24,623 nt of DNA from IMG/VR virus record IMGVR_UViG_3300021142_000170, positions 1 to 24,623 of that record; one strand, given 5' to 3'. This document shows, one piece after another, positions 1 through 8,068 of this stretch (position 1 is the first letter of the stretch; every line of letters begins with the position of its first letter). The notes beneath the pieces were generated by a model. The model saw nothing but the letters and a program-made list of their open reading frames with translations, did no database searches and had not been told where the DNA came from. This stretch comes from a virus. The position numbers were made by a program, and so were the translations under genes.

Positions 1-296
1 GCAACATCTGCGCCACCTTCAAGTGCACTATCACCTGATGCTCCCAATGATCCCGCGGCATTTGTGGTGTTTAATGAGGAGGGTGTCATCAAAGCGTCAT
101 AGGCTTTAGGCCCCATTGTTACTGCCGCACTTCCCGCAAGTCCAGTCATTTGACCGGCAGAAGCTGAATTGGCATTATCATTAGCTATTTTTAGTTTGGC
201 TCGTTCTGCCTGCATTTGATTGGCTAAAGCCGTTGAACTATTCTGAGCAGACATAGCCTGCCCTAGGCCCGCTCTACCGTTACTTAATAAACTCAT
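1..296 (-). CDS. Partial small Q/N/A/S-rich virion (ejection-like) protein, N-terminal 98 residues
   Basis: An open frame runs from ATG at 296 to the left edge, so only the N-terminal 98 residues are present. The start is well supported: an AGGAG lies 7 bases upstream and the ATG overlaps the TAA of the preceding gene (TAATG), implying translational coupling. The protein is rich in Ala, Ser, Asn, Gln and Gly with few aromatics. This composition resembles the two preceding proteins and the ejected internal proteins of podoviruses. No catalytic motif is visible. Position at the distal end of the structural operon, after tail genes, fits an ejection or internal virion protein, but that role is inferred from context and composition only. 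Confidence 0.6.
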   Translation of the reverse strand, partial: MSLLSNGRAGLGQAMSAQNSSTALANQMQAERAKLKIANDNANSASAGQMTGLAGSAAVTMGPKAYDALMTPSSLNTTNAAGSLGASGDSALEGGADV

Positions 297-721
297 TAGA
301 CAGCTCCTGAGGCAGCACCTAAGCCACCACTCATGACAGTATTTTTCATATCCTGATCAGTTTGTATGGTTGTATTATTAGCATTAGCGGCACCCGCTGA
401 TTCTGCAATACCAAACTGTGTGCCTTGTTGTTGCCGCTGTTCATCATTCATAGCTTGCCCATAACGTGAAAGGTCTCTGTTTTGCTGGTTTTTCTCACTA
501 TTAAAGACATTAGAATTATCAGCTGAAGCTTGCGCTAATGCTTGCGGTAATAACGTTGTTTGTAAACCACCGTTACCATTCACTTCATTAATTAAGTTAG
601 CTTCTTGGGGTTGAAAACGTGTTTGATAATCGGCCCATTGCTCATTAACTAAATCGGCATTCTTTTGTGATGCCACCATATCAACGGATGAAGGTACTGA
701 ATTTGAACTACTGCCACCCAT
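296..721 (-). CDS. Small Q/N/A-rich virion protein, ejection-like
   Basis: This 141-residue protein begins with a Gly/Ser/Asn-rich stretch. It then has a helical-looking segment (about residues 20-50) with a pattern like Y-x-x-x-x-x-P-x-E, and ends in a Gly/Ala-rich tail. The same layout occurs in the neighbouring 198-residue protein (QK-x-D-Y...Y-x-P-x-E), so the two appear distantly paralogous. It lies 6 bases after the upstream gene and overlaps the downstream gene at TAATG. No signal peptide or membrane segment is seen. Soluble, low-complexity, Gln/Asn-rich proteins after the tail genes are typical of ejected internal proteins. The role is inferred. Confidence 0.6.
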   Translation of the reverse strand: MGGSSSNSVPSSVDMVASQKNADLVNEQWADYQTRFQPQEANLINEVNGNGGLQTTLLPQALAQASADNSNVFNSEKNQQNRDLSRYGQAMNDEQRQQQGTQFGIAESAGAANANNTTIQTDQDMKNTVMSGGLGAASGAV

Positions 722-727
722 AATCTA

Positions 728-1324
728 TTAACTCCCGTATTTATTAATGCCAGCGGCCGCCGCCATACCCAAACCTGTACCATAAGTACCGTTAATGGCT
801 TGCTGTCTATCAAACACATTACTGGCATTGGTATTTTGCCCTTGCACTGATTGACTAGCGACATCGGTTAAGCCACCAATGGCTCCGGCAGATTGCCCTT
901 GCCCCATAGCCACAATACCTTCCTGACCTTTTAGCATGCGATCAGTAACACCCATATCCGCGTTAGAGGCTGCATTAGATTCAGCGCTGGCCATATCAAC
1001 ATAATTTCCGCGTTGTAAACGACCGCCCGTCATAGAGTCACCGACTGATTGCGTTTGAGGACCTTGTGATTGTTTTAAAGTGTTCGCCGCCATGCCAGAC
1101 ACATCATTATGATTGGCTTGGTTGTTCATATTGCTAACCGTATCCATCCATTGATTTTCAAGAGGAACGTATTTAGCTTGGTAATAATCGTATTTTTGAT
1201 TGGCAACATTTGCTAAAGCTTGTTGCTGAGGATTATCTTGTTGATAAGTGGTTGTAGTTCCTCCACCGCCCCCATAAAACTTGGGTGGGGATAATAACCA
1301 TATCCAGAATTTGAATAACCGCAT
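728..1324 (-). CDS. Q/N/A/G-rich virion protein, ejection-like
   Basis: A 198-residue protein. The ATG at 1324 is chosen because AAGGA lies 6 bases upstream and a hairpin of the boundary family ends directly before that site. A start 21 bases further upstream would lie inside the hairpin. The N-terminus is short and hydrophobic (MRLFKFWIWLL), followed by a Gly5-Thr4 run, then a Gln/Asn-rich body and a Gly/Ala-rich tail. The central segment resembles the next gene. It may be an internal virion protein whose hydrophobic N-terminus interacts with membrane or tail. The evidence is composition and position only. Confidence 0.6.
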   Translation of the reverse strand: MRLFKFWIWLLSPPKFYGGGGGTTTTYQQDNPQQQALANVANQKYDYYQAKYVPLENQWMDTVSNMNNQANHNDVSGMAANTLKQSQGPQTQSVGDSMTGGRLQRGNYVDMASAESNAASNADMGVTDRMLKGQEGIVAMGQGQSAGAIGGLTDVASQSVQGQNTNASNVFDRQQAINGTYGTGLGMAAAAGINKYGS

Positions 1325-1335
1325 GTAGATTCCTT

Positions 1336-1350
1336 CTGTCATCACGACAG
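1336..1350 (-). repeat. Boundary hairpin, GTGAT-loop type, upstream of the 198-residue gene
   Basis: On the minus strand this reads CTGTC-GTGAT-GACAG, a perfect 5-bp stem with a 5-base loop. It ends immediately before the AAGGA ribosome binding site of the gene starting at 1324. The same loop with differently paired outer bases occurs at 7061, 10610 and 10654. Confidence 0.65.
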
Positions 1351-1361
1351 TAGTGGGTAGA

Positions 1362-1760
1362 TCAATAGACGGGTAACGTGTACTCCGTCATTGTGCGCCA
1401 TTGCTTTTGCTTGGCTAGTTTCCTAAAGCCTTCACGGGGCGAATTAAAGATAATAGCCTTGGCATGAACACTTTTAGCCATCGCACAAATATCATCGTAA
1501 TACTCAGAGAGGCCGTCATTTGCGGTACTGTAGCACAACCAAACAAATAACTCTTTTGATAAGTTATACCCATTTTCACGCGGTTGAACAATGATAAAAC
1601 CGTCTTCGCAGGTATAGCAAAAAGCCCGTCCCATCATGCACTGCGCGTAAACATCTTCAGAGCGCCAATCCATGTGTAAATCGGTTCTAATACTTTCTAT
1701 ATGCGGCTTAATCCTATCCCAGGCTAAACGTATATCAACTAAATTGAAGCGCCCTATCAT
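1362..1760 (-). CDS. GNAT-like internal/tail-associated protein
   Basis: A 132-residue protein. Its start overlaps the stop of the upstream gene in an ATGA arrangement. The fold pattern suggests a small GNAT domain: an N-terminal helix (FNLVDIRLAWDRI), central strands around the segment CEDGFIIVQ, and a C-terminal helix followed by a strand (REGFRKLAKQKQWRT). GNAT-fold proteins of this size recur in podovirus tail or internal-protein clusters. T7 gp13 is one established relative of that fold. No clear acetyl-CoA Q/RxxGxG/A loop is visible, so acetyltransferase activity is doubtful and a structural or assembly role is as likely. The assignment rests on sequence pattern and neighbourhood. Confidence 0.55.
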   Translation of the reverse strand: MIGRFNLVDIRLAWDRIKPHIESIRTDLHMDWRSEDVYAQCMMGRAFCYTCEDGFIIVQPRENGYNLSKELFVWLCYSTANDGLSEYYDDICAMAKSVHAKAIIFNSPREGFRKLAKQKQWRTMTEYTLPVY

Positions 1761-2029
1761 AGCGACTCTATTGCTGTTTCAAAGGCCGCTTTCGCCGCTT
1801 TAATTTCTACTATTGAAGGCGCCGCAGTAATTGTCACTTTAGCCGCCTGAGCCAATGCTCTAATGCTATCAATCCATGTGCTCATGGTTGTCACATCAGT
1901 TGTCCTCATAACATTTAGTTGCTTATAAATAGGATATTTAGCTGTAATTTTTTGACCCGCTAACTCATTAATAAGCGCTATGTATTCAGATTGCTGTTCG
2001 GTTATGGGTTTTGTAATAACAAATGGCAT
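1757..2029 (-). CDS. Small tail-region protein, function unknown
   Basis: A 90-residue protein starting MPFVITKPITEQQ. The ATG at 2029 is preferred over a codon at 2062 because GAGG lies 9 bases upstream, the codon overlaps the upstream stop (TAATATG), and the longer form would overlap the upstream gene by over 30 bases. The sequence is mixed helical and ends in an Ala/Lys/Glu-rich helix. It resembles small chaperone-like or tail-assembly proteins encoded after fibre genes, but no family could be named. Confidence 0.6.
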   Translation of the reverse strand: MPFVITKPITEQQSEYIALINELAGQKITAKYPIYKQLNVMRTTDVTTMSTWIDSIRALAQAAKVTITAAPSIVEIKAAKAAFETAIESL

Positions 2030-2030
2030 A

Positions 2031-2435
2031 TTAAACAGCCTCGATAGTCGTTTCAAAATCAAGATAAGGCCAGGCAGTTACGGTGATGTTATACGTGCCT
2101 ACTATTGTGGTTGAGAATGTATCTAAACCATTGATAGTACCTGTTATAGTGTCTTTTGTTATTACATTAACAGCAGTAAAAGTACCATCTGGAGCATTGG
2201 TTATGGTAATTATATCAATACCATCAGCAGTCAAAGTAGTCTTTGAAAGTTTAGTTTCTTGAATAGGTCTGGGTATTACTGAACCATTTAAAACATAATG
2301 GGTAGTATCTAATACATGCTCATTAATTTCTAAAAATGCCTCATTATCATTTAATTGATAAGGAATAAATTCTTCAGGCATATCTACTATTTTTAAAATT
2401 TCACCAGTAGTTATGTTATATACTATTGCTTTCAT
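2031..2435 (-). CDS. Tail-fibre-associated protein with a beta-rich C-terminal domain
   Basis: A 134-residue protein. The N-terminal 60 residues (MKAIVYNITTGEILKIVDMP) look like the small N-terminal domain seen in phage fibre-assembly or tail-tip accessory proteins. The C-terminal 70 residues are Thr/Ile-rich alternating strands, resembling an Ig-like domain (SKTTLTADGIDIITIT... GTYNITVTAWPYL). The start has an AAAGAG five bases upstream. By eye the gene is AT-richer than most of the structural operon, as is the adjacent end of the fibre gene, which suggests the two travelled together. The role is inferred from location directly after the fibre. Confidence 0.55.
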   Translation of the reverse strand: MKAIVYNITTGEILKIVDMPEEFIPYQLNDNEAFLEINEHVLDTTHYVLNGSVIPRPIQETKLSKTTLTADGIDIITITNAPDGTFTAVNVITKDTITGTINGLDTFSTTIVGTYNITVTAWPYLDFETTIEAV

Positions 2436-2436
2436 A

Positions 2437-4047
2437 TTATCTCTTTGCTGAAATTGCAGTTATATACCTTGATGTAACATTAGCTTCTACATTTAAGGTC
2501 ATAGTTAAAGTAATAGATGTATTTATTGGTAAAGTGTATAAAATTGTAGCACCCCATGCACCAACAGCATCACTATTAGCATCAATACAATAATCAAAAA
2601 ATATAGCACTACCATTTACGTTAAGAAAACAAGTCCTATAGTCAGCTGCTCCTCCACCAGACCCTACTGTAGTTGCACAAAATCCAAAAGAGATAATTAA
2701 TTGTGTAGGTTCTGTAGTTGATATAACAGGAATAACTAAAGTTTGTATAGTAGCTGCTGTACCAGAACCAGCAGCGGTATAAACTGCTAAAGGAACAGTT
2801 ACAGCATTTCCTTTTATCTGTAATGTATCAACAGCAAGATCACCTATTTGTGCATTTTGTATAGAAGCATTAGCAATATAAGTAGAAGCATTACTGGAAT
2901 TGATTTGACCCCCCAAGTTTACACCTATGGTAGCACCCACAGTAGCATTATCGGCAGGTTTACCAGTACCACTAACTGAGCCCCAATTAACTCCTGTACC
3001 TGACGCAAGAATAACATTACCTAAATTATCTCTGATTGTTAACTGATTTAAATTTAAGTTTCCGCCCGTTTTATCTAAGCTCCATCCTAGCGTTGAGCCG
3101 TTGTAATTATCTGATTGGATGGTACCTGATATTTTGGCATTAGTAATAGCCGCATCTAAGATATCCGCGCTGGCAATCCATGCTTGTATTGCATATAGGT
3201 TTTCAGCGGTGATAGTGTAGCCATTTACCCCATTACCATTGCTGATACTGGTTGAGCCTATAACGCCAGTTGATGCGTTAAAAGGACCATCTATATTGGC
3301 ATTAGAAACAAACCGTACCCAATAAGCATAAGCACTTCCCGGATCTACTGAATCAACAAAAATATGGCCATTGCTAGTGCCCACTAATACCGCTGAAGAT
3401 AGGACGGGGGCATAAACAACTACGCCACCTGTTCCAGTCACAGGTGTTGAATTCAACGTAAAGTTGGCTGTTAAAACCGTACCACCCGACCCAGAGACAG
3501 CAGTGCCATTGTAAGTAAATGTAGCGCCTACAACCGGATTAGATCCTAAACCTATGCTTGTCCAATTTATTGTGCCCAATGCGGTAATAATATATTTAGT
3601 ACCATTAACCAAAGCAGTGATAGCGGGCACTGTAGCACCAATAGACGACCAGTTCGTTGTACCTAACACGTTAATAGTGTAAGAACCACCTACGGTCATA
3701 CTGGAGGCATTCATTAATGCCGGCGCTCTCCAAATCTCTGTATAACTTAGATTGGCATAGGTACTTGCATTCCACGTCACAAAGTTATTAACCCGCATGC
3801 CCTGTACAGCCAAACCCGTCACAGCAGGCGGTGTTGAGGTATCAAGCAAACCAGCAATAGTGGTAGATAAAGCGCTTATGCTGGCACTGGTTACGCCTGC
3901 AGAACTAGACTGATTAGCTGCAGAACTAGACTGATTAGCCACCGAAGCCGACATTGCATTAACCGCTTCACGTACAGCAGATAAAAAATTTCGTAATACG
4001 GGATCACTTGTGGCTGGAACGCTAGGGACTTGACGTTGATCAGCCAT
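2437..4047 (-). CDS. Tail fibre / receptor-binding tail-tip protein
   Basis: A 536-residue protein. Residues about 1-60 are a helical N-terminus with duplicated NQSSSAANQSSSAG. A fibronectin-III-like region follows (PPAVTGLAVQGM...YANLSYTEIWRA...AYAYWVRFVS). Two related blocks with YTINVLGTTNWSSIG and YIITALGTINWTSIG are inserted into it. Next comes a segment typical of lambda-J-like or central fibre proteins (ADILDAAITNAKISGTIQS, GWSLDKTGGNLNL). The distal 110 residues are Thr/Ile/Ser-rich beta and probably form the receptor-binding tip. The ATG overlaps the upstream TAA, with GGAG 8 bases away. The distal third is visibly AT-richer, suggesting tip exchange. The general role is reasonably sure; the receptor is unknown. 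Confidence 0.75.
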   Translation of the reverse strand: MADQRQVPSVPATSDPVLRNFLSAVREAVNAMSASVANQSSSAANQSSSAGVTSASISALSTTIAGLLDTSTPPAVTGLAVQGMRVNNFVTWNASTYANLSYTEIWRAPALMNASSMTVGGSYTINVLGTTNWSSIGATVPAITALVNGTKYIITALGTINWTSIGLGSNPVVGATFTYNGTAVSGSGGTVLTANFTLNSTPVTGTGGVVVYAPVLSSAVLVGTSNGHIFVDSVDPGSAYAYWVRFVSNANIDGPFNASTGVIGSTSISNGNGVNGYTITAENLYAIQAWIASADILDAAITNAKISGTIQSDNYNGSTLGWSLDKTGGNLNLNQLTIRDNLGNVILASGTGVNWGSVSGTGKPADNATVGATIGVNLGGQINSSNASTYIANASIQNAQIGDLAVDTLQIKGNAVTVPLAVYTAAGSGTAATIQTLVIPVISTTEPTQLIISFGFCATTVGSGGGAADYRTCFLNVNGSAIFFDYCIDANSDAVGAWGATILYTLPINTSITLTMTLNVEANVTSRYITAISAKR

Positions 4048-5657
4048 TAACTCAGCTCCGATATAGCATTTGCAATAGCGACAGAATCAATCGAATTTGA
4101 TCCACTCAATGTCATGGTAAATTCTTTAGCTTTATAGCCTGCAGGCAATCTAAACACATTGCTATTTGGAATAGAGACAGGGCCAAACACGCTAACACCA
4201 TCTGCAAAAAGTTGCACCGTGATAGCCCCACTGGCATAAATGCGCCCGGCAGAAGGACAAATAGGTGTTGGCATCCTAAAAGGCTTACTGGTCCATGTGA
4301 AAGTAGATAATGCGCCAGTTTCCCATGACCAAATAATACCGGTTGAATCTAACAAATACAGTGTATCGGTTGATAAATCATTATAACCACCAACAATCGT
4401 AGGAAAACCGCTTAACGTAGTAAGTACATGAGGGCTTTTTCGTGTATCAAACATAAAAGCCGTCGTACTTGAAAAACCTATATATATTCCTTCATAAAAG
4501 AACCCTAATAAGGTGGTAGGTGAGTAAGCCTGCCATTGTGTAAGCGTCAAATAATCCAGCGTAGCAACGGTAATATTGCTCTGAGTGATATTAAGCAATC
4601 CATCTGGTGAAGCGGCCATGACATACCCCCCCATATCCACGCAACTTTTACAATAGGGAACGGATTGTGGGTTATCGATCTTAATAGCGGTTAATGTGGC
4701 CGGATCGGTACCGGTCACTAAATAGGGGCTGCCTTGCGTAAATACGACAATAGAATCGGTAGTAACTGCCAATGCCGTAATTGCATTAGGGAAAGCTAAT
4801 TCATTAGCAGGCGTCCACGCATGCGGCATGTATTTTTCAGATACACATAATGTATTACCAAAAAAACCAATAAAAAAACCATTTGCGGTGGATTTTAAGC
4901 CGATCATTGCCGCATTAGGCGGAAACCATGACGCAGATGGCATGACTTCACCTAGCTGAGTATCAACCAATGAATCTGCATACGTTAAGGTTCCAATAGG
5001 TACATCAGCCACAAATTCATACGTGGTTGATGTAGTACTTTGTGCCGTGCGATAAATACGTCTAAATGCCCCCGTTCCCAAATTATAATTTGTGAGCGAT
5101 TCGGTATTAAAAACAAGATTAGCTGTTTGTGTTGATGTAATGCTGGCCACTGAAACCGGATTAGCCATGGGCGGCCCTTCTTCACCCATAGGCGACACAT
5201 AACTAAAAGTATAGTAACGCTGATAAGCCGTTCCAGTAGCGGTACCTGTTACACCAATACTTGAAATCATACCATTACCCGGCTGAGTAATGCCTAAACG
5301 CATCCCTTGAGCTAATCCAGCCGCTGACGGCATGCCAGTCCATGTATATTGAGGATAAGCGGCTTCACCACCGGTGTAATAAATTCGTCCCCATGTATCA
5401 TTAGGCACAGGACTCATCGCAACGTCTACGTTAGCATTAGCCCAATAAAGCCATGCAGGTGATCCATATTTAAAAATACTTTTAGGCGTAAACCCTAATG
5501 TTGTTGGAGCGGCTACTGCTTGCGTTAACCCCTGTAGCGGCCGAATAGAGCCACGATCAACCCGACAATTTTGCGCAACAACCGCCATGGTGTCATCCAA
5601 TAATGGCGGGTTAACTTTAGGAGCAATGCCTGAAAAACTGCTTATTTTAAGGCTCAT
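4047..5657 (-). CDS. P22 gp10-like head completion / stopper protein (putative)
   Basis: A 536-residue beta-rich protein beginning ISSFSGIAPKVNPPLLDDTMAVVAQNCRVDRGSIRPLQG. This opening is characteristic of a podovirus family that lies between the head-tail adaptors and the fibre. The rest is a series of short repeated strands containing Trp, Phe and Gly, consistent with a beta-propeller. P22 gp10 is a somewhat shorter DNA-stabilisation protein in the equivalent genomic position. It overlaps the upstream adaptor gene by ATGA and abuts the fibre gene (TAATG). The family resemblance is by N-terminal pattern and order, so the exact gp10 homology is an inference. Confidence 0.65.
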   Translation of the reverse strand: MSLKISSFSGIAPKVNPPLLDDTMAVVAQNCRVDRGSIRPLQGLTQAVAAPTTLGFTPKSIFKYGSPAWLYWANANVDVAMSPVPNDTWGRIYYTGGEAAYPQYTWTGMPSAAGLAQGMRLGITQPGNGMISSIGVTGTATGTAYQRYYTFSYVSPMGEEGPPMANPVSVASITSTQTANLVFNTESLTNYNLGTGAFRRIYRTAQSTTSTTYEFVADVPIGTLTYADSLVDTQLGEVMPSASWFPPNAAMIGLKSTANGFFIGFFGNTLCVSEKYMPHAWTPANELAFPNAITALAVTTDSIVVFTQGSPYLVTGTDPATLTAIKIDNPQSVPYCKSCVDMGGYVMAASPDGLLNITQSNITVATLDYLTLTQWQAYSPTTLLGFFYEGIYIGFSSTTAFMFDTRKSPHVLTTLSGFPTIVGGYNDLSTDTLYLLDSTGIIWSWETGALSTFTWTSKPFRMPTPICPSAGRIYASGAITVQLFADGVSVFGPVSIPNSNVFRLPAGYKAKEFTMTLSGSNSIDSVAIANAISELS

Positions 5658-6322
5658 TTTGTGGGTATGTTGTTATTAGCATTACGATCCGCTTCATGTT
5701 TGATGCTCAAAATATCAGCAAACATTTTGTAATGATCTTGGCTACGTTGATAATTGCCTGCGCTTTCGGTACCACGACCAAAAGCCCGATACAATACATA
5801 GTCTAATAAGGGATTTTGGTAATAATCATCAATAGTTATTTTGGTACCCACATTCATATCTGAAATCAAGACAGGGCGTTGTGAGTAAACTATTTCAATA
5901 TAGGTCGGTGTAACGGGTTGAGGTGGCCAAACATAGAACGTTTCATTATCATCTTCAGCGTTATACATGGCATGCACCACTACCGCATTAGGTGTGTCAT
6001 ACGACCAATTAGGCATATAACGGTCTAAAACTTTACGCTCAATCTGCCTGATAGCATTACCCGACAATAAACCAGTAGATCCCATGTTTCTGGTAAATTC
6101 AATGATACGAATAGAATCCTCAGGTGCTATCTGTTTAGCCCCTGCTACTAATTGAATAGCGGTGGTTGCCGTATTTGAGTTGGGTATTAATAATGCAATT
6201 TCAGTTTGTGCATCATTTAACCAACCTAATAATTCGCCCGCCGTCCAATACGTTTGCGACGCATCACCTAATAGTTGTGACGCTTTGTTAATGATAGTGA
6301 CCGCATCAATGGTAGAGGCCAT
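5654..6322 (-). CDS. Phage head-tail adaptor (DUF6682-like), second copy
   Basis: A 222-residue protein opening MASTIDAVTIINKASQLLGDASQTYW. It has an N-terminal helical bundle (ELLGWLNDAQTEIALLIP), a central strand region with FYVWPPQPVTPTYIEIVYSQRP, and a C-terminal helical part (LLDYVLYRAFGRGTES...HYKMFADIL). This matches phage adaptor proteins that attach to the portal. It is clearly a paralogue of the gene just upstream, with nearly every motif in the same order. An AAGGA lies 6 bases before the ATG, within the sequence CGATAAGGAATA that also occurs in the scaffold leader. The stop overlaps the next start. Confidence 0.75.
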   Translation of the reverse strand: MASTIDAVTIINKASQLLGDASQTYWTAGELLGWLNDAQTEIALLIPNSNTATTAIQLVAGAKQIAPEDSIRIIEFTRNMGSTGLLSGNAIRQIERKVLDRYMPNWSYDTPNAVVVHAMYNAEDDNETFYVWPPQPVTPTYIEIVYSQRPVLISDMNVGTKITIDDYYQNPLLDYVLYRAFGRGTESAGNYQRSQDHYKMFADILSIKHEADRNANNNIPTK

Positions 6323-6331
6323 AACTATTCC

Positions 6332-7048
6332 TTATCGGGTGTTAGTTAAATTAGCCGCTGGATTCCCACCTTGATTACCATCTGATTGCGATTGACCGCC
6401 AATAGAAGAATCAATAGTGTATTTAACGCCAATCGATTGCGAAAACATTTTGTAATGTGATTGGCTTTTACCGTCTTGATTGCCGTATTCAGAGTCTTTA
6501 GCAAATGCACGATACAAAATGTAATCTAATAACGCATTAGCATACATATCCTTAATAGTAATTTTAGTGCCAATATTTAGGTCAGAAATTGCCGTTGGCA
6601 ATGAAGAATAAACAATTTCAATGCTACTCATACCTGATGCAGGTTGTGGCGGATACACATAAAAATCAGTGCTAGAATCTTCAGGATCATACGCTACATG
6701 CGTCACAGTTATGCTAGGGGTTGCCGTCAACCATCCTGCAATGAACGATTCCATATATTTTCGAGTCACTTGTCGAATACCTACGCCCGGCGTTGAACCC
6801 CCGACTCCCATATTACGGACAAACGCATTAATTAAAACCGCTCCAGTGGGGGCAGTTTGCTTAGCGCCAGCAGCTAAAGTAACCGTAGACGTAGTTGGAT
6901 TAGCATTAGGCACTAAAGCCACAATCTCTAACTGACCATCATTAATCCAATTTAGAAGTTCAGCCGGCAACCAACGCGTTTGAGAGGCATCAGAAAGTAA
7001 TAATGAAGCCCTATTGGTAATCGTTACTGCGTCAGTCGTTGAAGCCAT
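6332..7048 (-). CDS. Phage head-tail adaptor (DUF6682-like), first copy
   Basis: A 238-residue protein opening MASTTDAVTITNRASLLLSDASQTRW. It shares the whole architecture of the following gene: LLNWINDGQLEIVALVPNA, FYVYPPQPASGMSSIEIVYSS, LLDYILYRAFAKDSEYG and SHYKMFSQSIGVK. It ends in a Ser/Gln/Gly/Asn-rich tail that the second copy lacks. Known members of this type sit under the portal as adaptor or connector. The start has AAGGAA 5 bases upstream, directly after a boundary hairpin. Two copies in tandem might form alternating rings or differentiated layers; that is inference. Confidence 0.75.
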   Translation of the reverse strand: MASTTDAVTITNRASLLLSDASQTRWLPAELLNWINDGQLEIVALVPNANPTTSTVTLAAGAKQTAPTGAVLINAFVRNMGVGGSTPGVGIRQVTRKYMESFIAGWLTATPSITVTHVAYDPEDSSTDFYVYPPQPASGMSSIEIVYSSLPTAISDLNIGTKITIKDMYANALLDYILYRAFAKDSEYGNQDGKSQSHYKMFSQSIGVKYTIDSSIGGQSQSDGNQGGNPAANLTNTR

Positions 7049-7060
7049 GGTGTTTCCTTT

Positions 7061-7075
7061 TCGTCATCACGACGA
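7061..7075 (-). repeat. Boundary hairpin, GTGAT-loop type, upstream of first adaptor gene
   Basis: On the minus strand it reads TCGTC-GTGAT-GACGA. It is followed directly by AAAGGAA and, 5 bases later, the ATG at 7048. Its outer pairs differ from the copy at 1336 but remain complementary. Confidence 0.7.
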
Positions 7076-7078
7076 TAT

Positions 7079-7828
7079 TTAATAGTGTAATTTAACGTGA
7101 TTAATGCCATCCGCTTGCGGATGTCTAAAACCGGTACGAAGGTAGCGTTTAGCCTCCATAACGTACTCATCAAATTTAGCTTTGTAATACTGAGCAAGTT
7201 CTGGATTGCTCCATTCTGTACCAGGTGTTATTAATAATAAATATTTAGAACCTGCTACTAAGCCATCAAACCAACGATTACCAAAATCATAATTTAATGA
7301 CGTGCTTGACCTATTCGGCATGAGAATCAATGACACCACTAAATAATCTGATCTATCAACGTTATCATCCGGCGTTAAAACAAACGTGTTATTAGATTGC
7401 ATAGAAAAAAACTTAATGTCTTTTTCCGCGGTTGCGGTACGCCATCCGGGGTAATTGATGTCCAGCCATTCTGGGCTGGCACCTTGAATATCTCTGTGAT
7501 GAATTGAATAACTTTGAGTATCAATTAAAGTAGTACCGGCAGGAGGAGTAGGCAAGGTACTGGTTGATCCATCTGAAAAGGTGTAAACGGTATAACTACC
7601 ATTAAAAACCATAGGCGATATAACGCTTTCGATTTGAGTGCCAATAGGCGCGGTTATGGTATAAATTCCGCTGCTATAGCTCAACTCACTACTTGCCACA
7701 ACATGCCTTAAAGCCATAGATTCTTTACAAAACAATCTAACGCCCTCTCTAATTGCCCTTAATGCAATAGGAACAGGAGCGCCCGGCGCATCAAGAATAA
7801 CATCATTGAGTAGGTCGTTATATTGCAT
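7079..7828 (-). CDS. Putative head-tail connector / tail accessory protein
   Basis: A 249-residue protein opening MQYNDLLNDVILDAPGAPVPIALRAIREGVRLFCKES. This is the N-terminal pattern of podovirus adaptor-like proteins, with short helices that dock to the portal. A beta region follows (SYSSGIYTITAPIGTQIESV) and a C-terminal helical segment (DGLVAGSKYLLLITP...YYKAKFDEYVMEAKRYL). The layout parallels the two DUF6682-like genes downstream, so it may be a more diverged adaptor or a gp4-like factor. The start has AAGG 6 bases upstream. The upstream small membrane-peptide frame overlaps it by 11 bases. No catalytic motif is seen. Confidence 0.65.
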   Translation of the reverse strand: MQYNDLLNDVILDAPGAPVPIALRAIREGVRLFCKESMALRHVVASSELSYSSGIYTITAPIGTQIESVISPMVFNGSYTVYTFSDGSTSTLPTPPAGTTLIDTQSYSIHHRDIQGASPEWLDINYPGWRTATAEKDIKFFSMQSNNTFVLTPDDNVDRSDYLVVSLILMPNRSSTSLNYDFGNRWFDGLVAGSKYLLLITPGTEWSNPELAQYYKAKFDEYVMEAKRYLRTGFRHPQADGINHVKLHY

Positions 7829-7940
7829 TATTTACCTTGTTTATATAAATAATTAAAATAGGTATTGAGGTCACAAACATTACCCATATCCAAATTAATA
7901 TAAAGCGCCAAGATTGCAGTTCTTTATTATTAAGAAACAC
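7818..7940 (-). CDS. Small single-span membrane peptide (40 aa), unknown
   Basis: A GTG-initiated frame of 40 residues. GGTGG is 7 bases upstream and the stop overlaps the start of the adaptor gene by 11 bases. It has a short polar N-terminus (FLNNKELQSW) followed by a long hydrophobic segment with several Trp and Ile (RFILIWIWVMFVTS, then IPILIIYI) and a short polar end. This is consistent with one transmembrane helix with the N-terminus inside. With the preceding 32-residue frame it fills what would otherwise be a 346-base gap. It could be a holin-like, spanin-like or exclusion peptide. The evidence is only the reading frame, the ribosome site and hydrophobicity. Confidence 0.4.
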   Translation of the reverse strand: MFLNNKELQSWRFILIWIWVMFVTSIPILIIYINKVNNAI

Positions 7941-7944
7941 GTTG

Positions 7945-8043
7945 TTACCACCAACGGATAGCCGATATTAATGGTGCTAATGACCAAAAAATAATAGCGA
8001 TACCAAAACACCTAATAATAAATTCATTATGCGGAATATCCAT
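7945..8043 (-). CDS. Small membrane peptide (32 aa), unknown
   Basis: A 32-residue ATG frame with AAAGG 7 bases upstream. The first seven residues are polar (MDIPHNE), then one hydrophobic stretch (FIIRCFGIAIIFWSLAPLIS) runs almost to the end, which finishes RWW. It lies just downstream of a candidate promoter and 4 bases before the next tiny frame. The two look like a unit, as with small paired membrane proteins in phage operons. No family is recognised. It is too short for statistical support, so confidence is limited. Confidence 0.4.
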   Translation of the reverse strand: MDIPHNEFIIRCFGIAIIFWSLAPLISAIRWW

Positions 8044-8068
8044 TTTTAAGCCTTTCTCTGAATGCAAA

